Shown: in pieces, positions 15,743 to 18,564 of the stretch
How the letters are laid out: the number at the start of each line of letters is the position of its first letter
Numbering within the stretch: position 1 is the first letter of the stretch
NCBI GenBank assembly: GCA_001509335.1
Contig: LGGY01000138.1
Span: forward strand, 1-18,564
DNA from: Fidelibacterota bacterium 46_43
GTDB taxonomy: Bacteria > Fidelibacterota > Fidelibacteria > Fidelibacterales > Fidelibacteraceae
DNA: 18,564 nt
Direction of reading: 5' to 3'
Made by a program: the position numbers and the translations under genes
Notes under the pieces: generated by a model
What the model saw: only the letters and a program-made list of their open reading frames with translations
What the model was told of the DNA's origin: nothing
Databases searched by the model: none

Positions 15743-17038
15743 TTAGCCTTGATTGTCGTCGAGATCCAGTTCATCCTGCTTATCCCGTTTGGATTGCAGG
15801 GCATCCTGAACAATGGTTTCGATTTTTTCAAAGGTCTTTTCACCAATTCCTTTAATTTTAAGAAGATTGGCTGTTTCAGTATTCAGAAAATCGGCGACAG
15901 TTTCAATGCCGGCTTCCTGAAGGGCATCGACCTGGGCTTTGGTAATGCCTTCCAGATCTTCAATAAAAATATCATCCCCTTCAAGGCGGTTATATTCCGA
16001 ACGGCGTATGGCATCAATATCGTATCCGGTAACCTGTGAGGTGAGATTGATATTGATCCCACCGGTACCGATTGCCGTGGCGATTTCGTTATCATCAAAA
16101 ACAGCCAGTGCTGTACGACGGTCCTCATCAATCTCAATAAAAAGAGGTTTCGCCGGTGACAACGCCCTGGAAATGAGGACTTCAGATTCATGGCTGTAAT
16201 TGATAATATCCACATTTTCCCCGGCCAGTTCATTCACAATAGTTTTAATACGGCTTCCTTTGATACCCACACAGGCACCTACGGCATCAATCCGTTTATC
16301 GTTGGATTCCACGATGATCTTGCTTCGCCGGCCCGGGACCCGTGCAATGGCTTTTATTTCCACGATGCCGTCAAAAATTTCCGGTACTTCCAGTTCAAAA
16401 AGCCGCCGCAAAAAAGATTCATCTGCCCTGGAAATGATAATTTCAGGCCCTTTGGGTGTCATGTTGACTTCTTTGATAATGGCTTTTATGGTATCCCCGC
16501 GTCGATAACGTTCTGTTTCAATCTGTTCACGGCGTGGCATTTTCAGCTCAGTTTTGTCAATATTGACAAAAAGGGATTCCCCCCGGCGGATCTGGTGGAT
16601 ACTTCCCACAATAATTTCTCCAATCCGGTTGGTATATTCCTCATAGATCTGATTCCGTTCAAGTTCCCGGATTTTCTGGCTCAAAACCTGCTTGGCAGCA
16701 GAGATGGCCCTGCGTCCGAAAATGTCCGGATCAATCACCTGGACAATTACATCGCCCGGTTCCACATCGTCTACATCCTGACGTTTGCGGGCTTCTGTAA
16801 GTGAAATTTCCCGGACTTCGTCATCCAGGTCTTCATCAGCCACCACTTCCAGTTCCTGGTAAATTTCAATTTCTCCCTTATCCGTATTCACAATAATGTC
16901 AAAATTATCTACATCACCATATTTTTTACGGATAATGGATTCAAACACCGATTCAATAATATCGGCAACCTCGGTTCTGGCAATCCCTTTTTCTTTTGCG
17001 AGCTGGGCAAAGGCATCAATAAGTTCTTTGTGGTTCAA
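15743..17038 (-). CDS. nusA: Transcription termination/antitermination factor NusA
   Basis: The 431-residue factor binds RNA polymerase and modulates pausing and termination. It has the NusA N-terminal domain (1-125), an S1 domain (about 135-203), KH1 (about 230-300, VGIKGSRIK at 257-265) and KH2 (about 300-355, AIGTGGININL at 322-331). A C-terminal helix-hairpin-helix (about 361-412, LLKIKGIGEKTFEKI) and an acidic tail follow. The KH2 loop reads GTGG where many homologues have a basic residue (GKGG/GRGG). The start is TTG 17036-17038, fixed by AAGAGGAG (17046-17053) 7 nt upstream, which overlaps the rimP stop. The order rimP-nusA-infB is canonical, and NusA often autoregulates this operon. 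Confidence 0.96.
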   Translation of the reverse strand: MNHKELIDAFAQLAKEKGIARTEVADIIESVFESIIRKKYGDVDNFDIIVNTDKGEIEIYQELEVVADEDLDDEVREISLTEARKRQDVDDVEPGDVIVQVIDPDIFGRRAISAAKQVLSQKIRELERNQIYEEYTNRIGEIIVGSIHQIRRGESLFVNIDKTELKMPRREQIETERYRRGDTIKAIIKEVNMTPKGPEIIISRADESFLRRLFELEVPEIFDGIVEIKAIARVPGRRSKIIVESNDKRIDAVGACVGIKGSRIKTIVNELAGENVDIINYSHESEVLISRALSPAKPLFIEIDEDRRTALAVFDDNEIATAIGTGGININLTSQVTGYDIDAIRRSEYNRLEGDDIFIEDLEGITKAQVDALQEAGIETVADFLNTETANLLKIKGIGEKTFEKIETIVQDALQSKRDKQDELDLDDNQG

Positions 17039-17051
17039 AGCAGATCTCCTC

Positions 17052-17507
17052 TTACCACTTAATTTTTACTTTGGCTTCTGTTATGGCATCCAGAGGAATT
17101 TCAAGTGTTTCTCCTGATGCCGATCCTTCTTTTTGAAGAATAACCATGGATTCAGTTGCATCCACAACATTTCCCCTGACAGGATTGGGAAGGGTTTCCA
17201 TCGTATGGCGAATTTTCACCAGCCGGCCCCGGTTCTTCACAAAATGCCGTGGCAAACTAAGGGGAAAATCCAGTCCGGGTGAACTTACCTCCAGATCGTA
17301 ATGTTCACTGAAGGATTTATCAAACCACTCACTTTTCTGAATGTCTTTTGAAAACTGTTGAAGGTCAGCGAACTGAATCCCTTCTACTTTGTCACACAAA
17401 ATCAGGATGGTCCCACCACTATCCGATATGCGAATATCTTCAATCCACAATCCACGGCTTTCTGCCATGGCTTCAACCTTTGTTTTCAGTTCGTCTTTCA
17501 GAGTCAT
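17052..17507 (-). CDS. rimP: Ribosome maturation factor RimP
   Basis: This 151-residue protein is needed for 30S subunit maturation. The N-terminal alpha/beta domain (about 1-85) includes GLWIEDIRISDSGGTILILCDK and ends with DLEVSSPGLDFPLSLPRHF, the 'eVSSPGldRpL...f' signature of the family. The C-terminal SH3-like domain (about 90-151) includes RLVKIRHTM and EIPLDAITEAKVKIKW, the usual 'i...A.l.' ending. The ATG has AGGTG 6 nt upstream. It is the first gene of the translation operon and lies just behind a hairpin and a candidate promoter. Confidence 0.94.
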   Translation of the reverse strand: MTLKDELKTKVEAMAESRGLWIEDIRISDSGGTILILCDKVEGIQFADLQQFSKDIQKSEWFDKSFSEHYDLEVSSPGLDFPLSLPRHFVKNRGRLVKIRHTMETLPNPVRGNVVDATESMVILQKEGSASGETLEIPLDAITEAKVKIKW

Positions 17508-17525
17508 TCTTCACACCTATAATAG

Positions 17526-17549
17526 AAAAGTGGGATTAATCCCACTTTT
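17526..17549 (-). terminator. Perfect palindromic hairpin, bidirectional terminator shape
   Basis: AAAAGTGGGA (17526-17535) and TCCCACTTTT (17540-17549) form a perfect 10-bp stem with a TTAA loop. On the minus strand it is followed by CTATTATAG, a short T-rich stretch. It could end transcripts of the TPR-protein gene. It also sits between the candidate promoter and the rimP ribosome site, so it may work as a leader attenuator for the operon. Confidence 0.65.
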
Positions 17550-17557
17550 CAATGCAT

Positions 17558-17586
17558 AATTTATGAATGAATTGTATATGTAACAA
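17558..17586 (-). promoter_or_regulatory. Putative promoter of the rimP-pnp operon
   Basis: On the minus strand, TTGTTA (17581-17586) and TAAATT (17558-17563) are separated by 17 bp. Matches to consensus are partial. If used, the transcript would begin near 17551 and carry the palindromic hairpin at 17526-17549 in its 5' leader, ahead of rimP. Confidence 0.35.
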
Positions 17587-17598
17587 GGAAATAGTCGT

Positions 17599-18273
17599 TT
17601 ATTTTCTCAATAACGCGCGATAGCTCACTATTTTATTTTTCTGAATTTCATCCAGGTCCAATTTTTCAAGAAGATCAAGGACATGTTCTGCCCTTTGTGT
17701 ATGACCGGCTTTCAGGGCGTTTTGAAAGGCTTTCTCTCCAAAATTTATTTTCAGGTTGGTCAGATCAGCAAGTTTAAGCGCCTCCAGGTAGAATTCTGAT
17801 GCTTTTTCATAGGCTTCCCGGCTTTCTTCCACAGCTCCCAAAGCAGCCTGAGCCGTGGCTTTCATCAATCTGTCTCCGGATTTGCTGCTTAAAAATTCCC
17901 TGTAATTTTCCTCGGCTTGCTTGTAATTCCGGTTCTTCAGATTGATATCCCCCAGGTAATAGGCAGCATAGCCAATGTATTTTTTCCCATAGAGTCCGTC
18001 ACGGACTTCCGAGAGAAGGCTGACAGCCCGGTCTTCCTGACCGCTTTTCATATAAAACTGAGCAATGCTGATCTGGCTTTTGGCTTTTTCTTGCTTTTTA
18101 ATCTCGGACCGGGTGATGTATGAACCGGAGATGCCAATGAGGATCACAGCAATCAGGATGGTCCAGATCCGTTTTTCATTCCGTTTGTAAAACCGTAAAA
18201 ATGCATCCATTTTTTCAAAGAACGGGTCGGTTTTCAATTCCTTTTTCGTCATTTTCTTGCGTGGTTTCAGCAT
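17599..18273 (-). CDS. Membrane-anchored tetratricopeptide repeat protein
   Basis: The 224-residue protein has a basic cytoplasmic N-terminus (LKPRKKMTKKELK), a single membrane segment (about residues 36-54, IWTILIAVILIGISGSYI), and a helical periplasmic part with TPR-like pairs (about 68-200). Examples are AAYYLGDINLKNRNYKQAEENYREFL and ASEFYLEALKLADL. The layout resembles YfgM-type ancillary SecYEG/BAM-linked TPR proteins, but this is only architectural; the partner is unknown. The ATG is fixed by AAGGAG (18281-18286) with a 7-nt gap. It starts 20 nt downstream of tRNA-Arg with no terminator between, so the two are probably cotranscribed. Its own likely terminator is the palindrome at 17526-17549. 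Confidence 0.85.
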   Translation of the reverse strand: MLKPRKKMTKKELKTDPFFEKMDAFLRFYKRNEKRIWTILIAVILIGISGSYITRSEIKKQEKAKSQISIAQFYMKSGQEDRAVSLLSEVRDGLYGKKYIGYAAYYLGDINLKNRNYKQAEENYREFLSSKSGDRLMKATAQAALGAVEESREAYEKASEFYLEALKLADLTNLKINFGEKAFQNALKAGHTQRAEHVLDLLEKLDLDEIQKNKIVSYRALLRK

Positions 18274-18293
18274 GATTCAACTCCTTATTTTTG

Positions 18294-18367
18294 TACCCCT
18301 GGCAGGACTCGAACCTGCGACCTACGGTTTAGGAAACCGTCGCTCTATCCTGCTGAGCTACAAGGGC
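18294..18367 (-). tRNA. tRNA-Arg (anticodon CCT)
   Basis: A complete cloverleaf reads on the minus strand. The acceptor stem is GCCCTTG/CAGGGGT, the D-stem GCTC/GAGC, the anticodon stem ACGGT/ACCGT with loop TTCCTAA (anticodon CCT, decoding AGG), and the T-stem GCAGG/CCTGC with loop TTCGAGT. The first acceptor pair is a G-U wobble and a second wobble (U5-G68) is present. The 3' CCA is not encoded. Confidence 0.95.
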
Positions 18368-18377
18368 AAAACTATAA

Positions 18378-18406
18378 AGTTTATCAGTTTTCAGGGTTAA
18401 ATACAA
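18378..18406 (-). promoter_or_regulatory. Putative promoter of tRNA-Arg and the TPR-protein gene
   Basis: On the minus strand, TTGTAT (18401-18406) and TAAACT (18378-18383) are separated by 17 bp. The -10 ends 10 nt before the tRNA 5' end, the same geometry as at tRNA-Pro. Consensus match is moderate. Confidence 0.35.
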
Positions 18407-18408
18407 TT

Positions 18409-18564
18409 TTATATTTCCAGAATCAGGGACTCAGATTTTGGATCTCTGTTCATTAAATCGTTGACGATTTTCAGAGGGTCGGCATGGTCAAACATAACCT
18501 GATAAACGGCCTGGGATACAGGCATATCTATACCGTAGGTTTCAGACAGTTTAATCACTGATTG
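18409..18564 (-). CDS. gpsA: NAD(P)-dependent glycerol-3-phosphate dehydrogenase, C-terminal fragment (cut by window edge)
   Basis: Fifty-one C-terminal residues and a TAA stop are present, and the 5' part lies beyond the window. The visible segment contains the GpsA ending: ETYGIDMPVSQAVYQVMF followed by a helix and LMNRDPKSES, matching the family pattern 'gi.mPi...vy.il......i..Lm.R..k.E'. GpsA reduces dihydroxyacetone phosphate to sn-glycerol-3-phosphate for phospholipid synthesis. Only the C-terminal domain tail can be judged. The gene is on the same strand as the downstream tRNA-Arg. Confidence 0.82.
   Translation of the reverse strand, partial: QSVIKLSETYGIDMPVSQAVYQVMFDHADPLKIVNDLMNRDPKSESLILEI

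Overview
The window is an 18.6-kb piece of a bacterial chromosome of moderate, slightly AT-leaning composition. It carries almost entirely housekeeping genes. Protein-level traits (TruB without a C-terminal PUA domain and with a GWTSFDVVKKLR start, a membrane-anchored TPR protein, and a secreted protein of the kind often labelled 'asparagine synthetase B') point to the Fibrobacterota-Chlorobiota-Bacteroidota (FCB) superphylum or a related candidate phylum. Two observations argue against Bacteroidota proper: several genes have clear Shine-Dalgarno sequences, and the tRNA-Pro promoter is close to the classic TTGACA-17-TATAAT form. The taxonomic placement is inference from remembered family patterns, not from a search.

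Left part (1-6334). A secreted protein of unknown function (minus strand) is divergent from a three-gene metal ABC uptake operon: a ZnuA/TroA-like binding protein, a ZnuC-like ATPase and a ZnuB-like permease, coupled by 4-nt and 1-nt overlaps. The 81-bp divergent gap holds a 23-bp dyad that could be a metalloregulator site. The permease is followed 71 bp later by lon, the ATP-dependent protease LonA.

Middle part (6283-8420, all minus strand). An AAC(3)-fold acetyltransferase homologue with a C-terminal four-cysteine cluster overlaps the 3' end of lon tail to tail by 52 bp. Next come an ArsR-type winged-helix regulator, a tRNA-Pro(GGG) with its own promoter and terminator, and a small MerR-type regulator. 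A palindrome lies upstream of the MerR-type gene.

Right part (8597-17586, minus strand). This is the canonical translation/RNA operon, transcribed right to left as rimP-nusA-infB-rbfA-truB-ribF-rpsO-pnp. Most junctions overlap or are very short. It ends at a rho-independent terminator after pnp. A putative promoter and a strong palindromic hairpin precede rimP. nusA and pnp start with TTG and ribF with GTG; nusA and pnp have strong ribosome-binding sites, while ribF has no clear one.

Far right (17599-18564, minus strand). A TPR protein with one membrane anchor lies just downstream of tRNA-Arg(CCT), probably on the same transcript. The C-terminal end of gpsA (glycerol-3-phosphate dehydrogenase) is cut by the window edge.

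I found no mobile element, CRISPR array, rRNA or prophage. I also found no clear undescribed multi-gene system. The best leads are the secreted Cys/His protein beside a metal importer whose binding protein lacks a canonical metal ligand, and the regulatory dyads.
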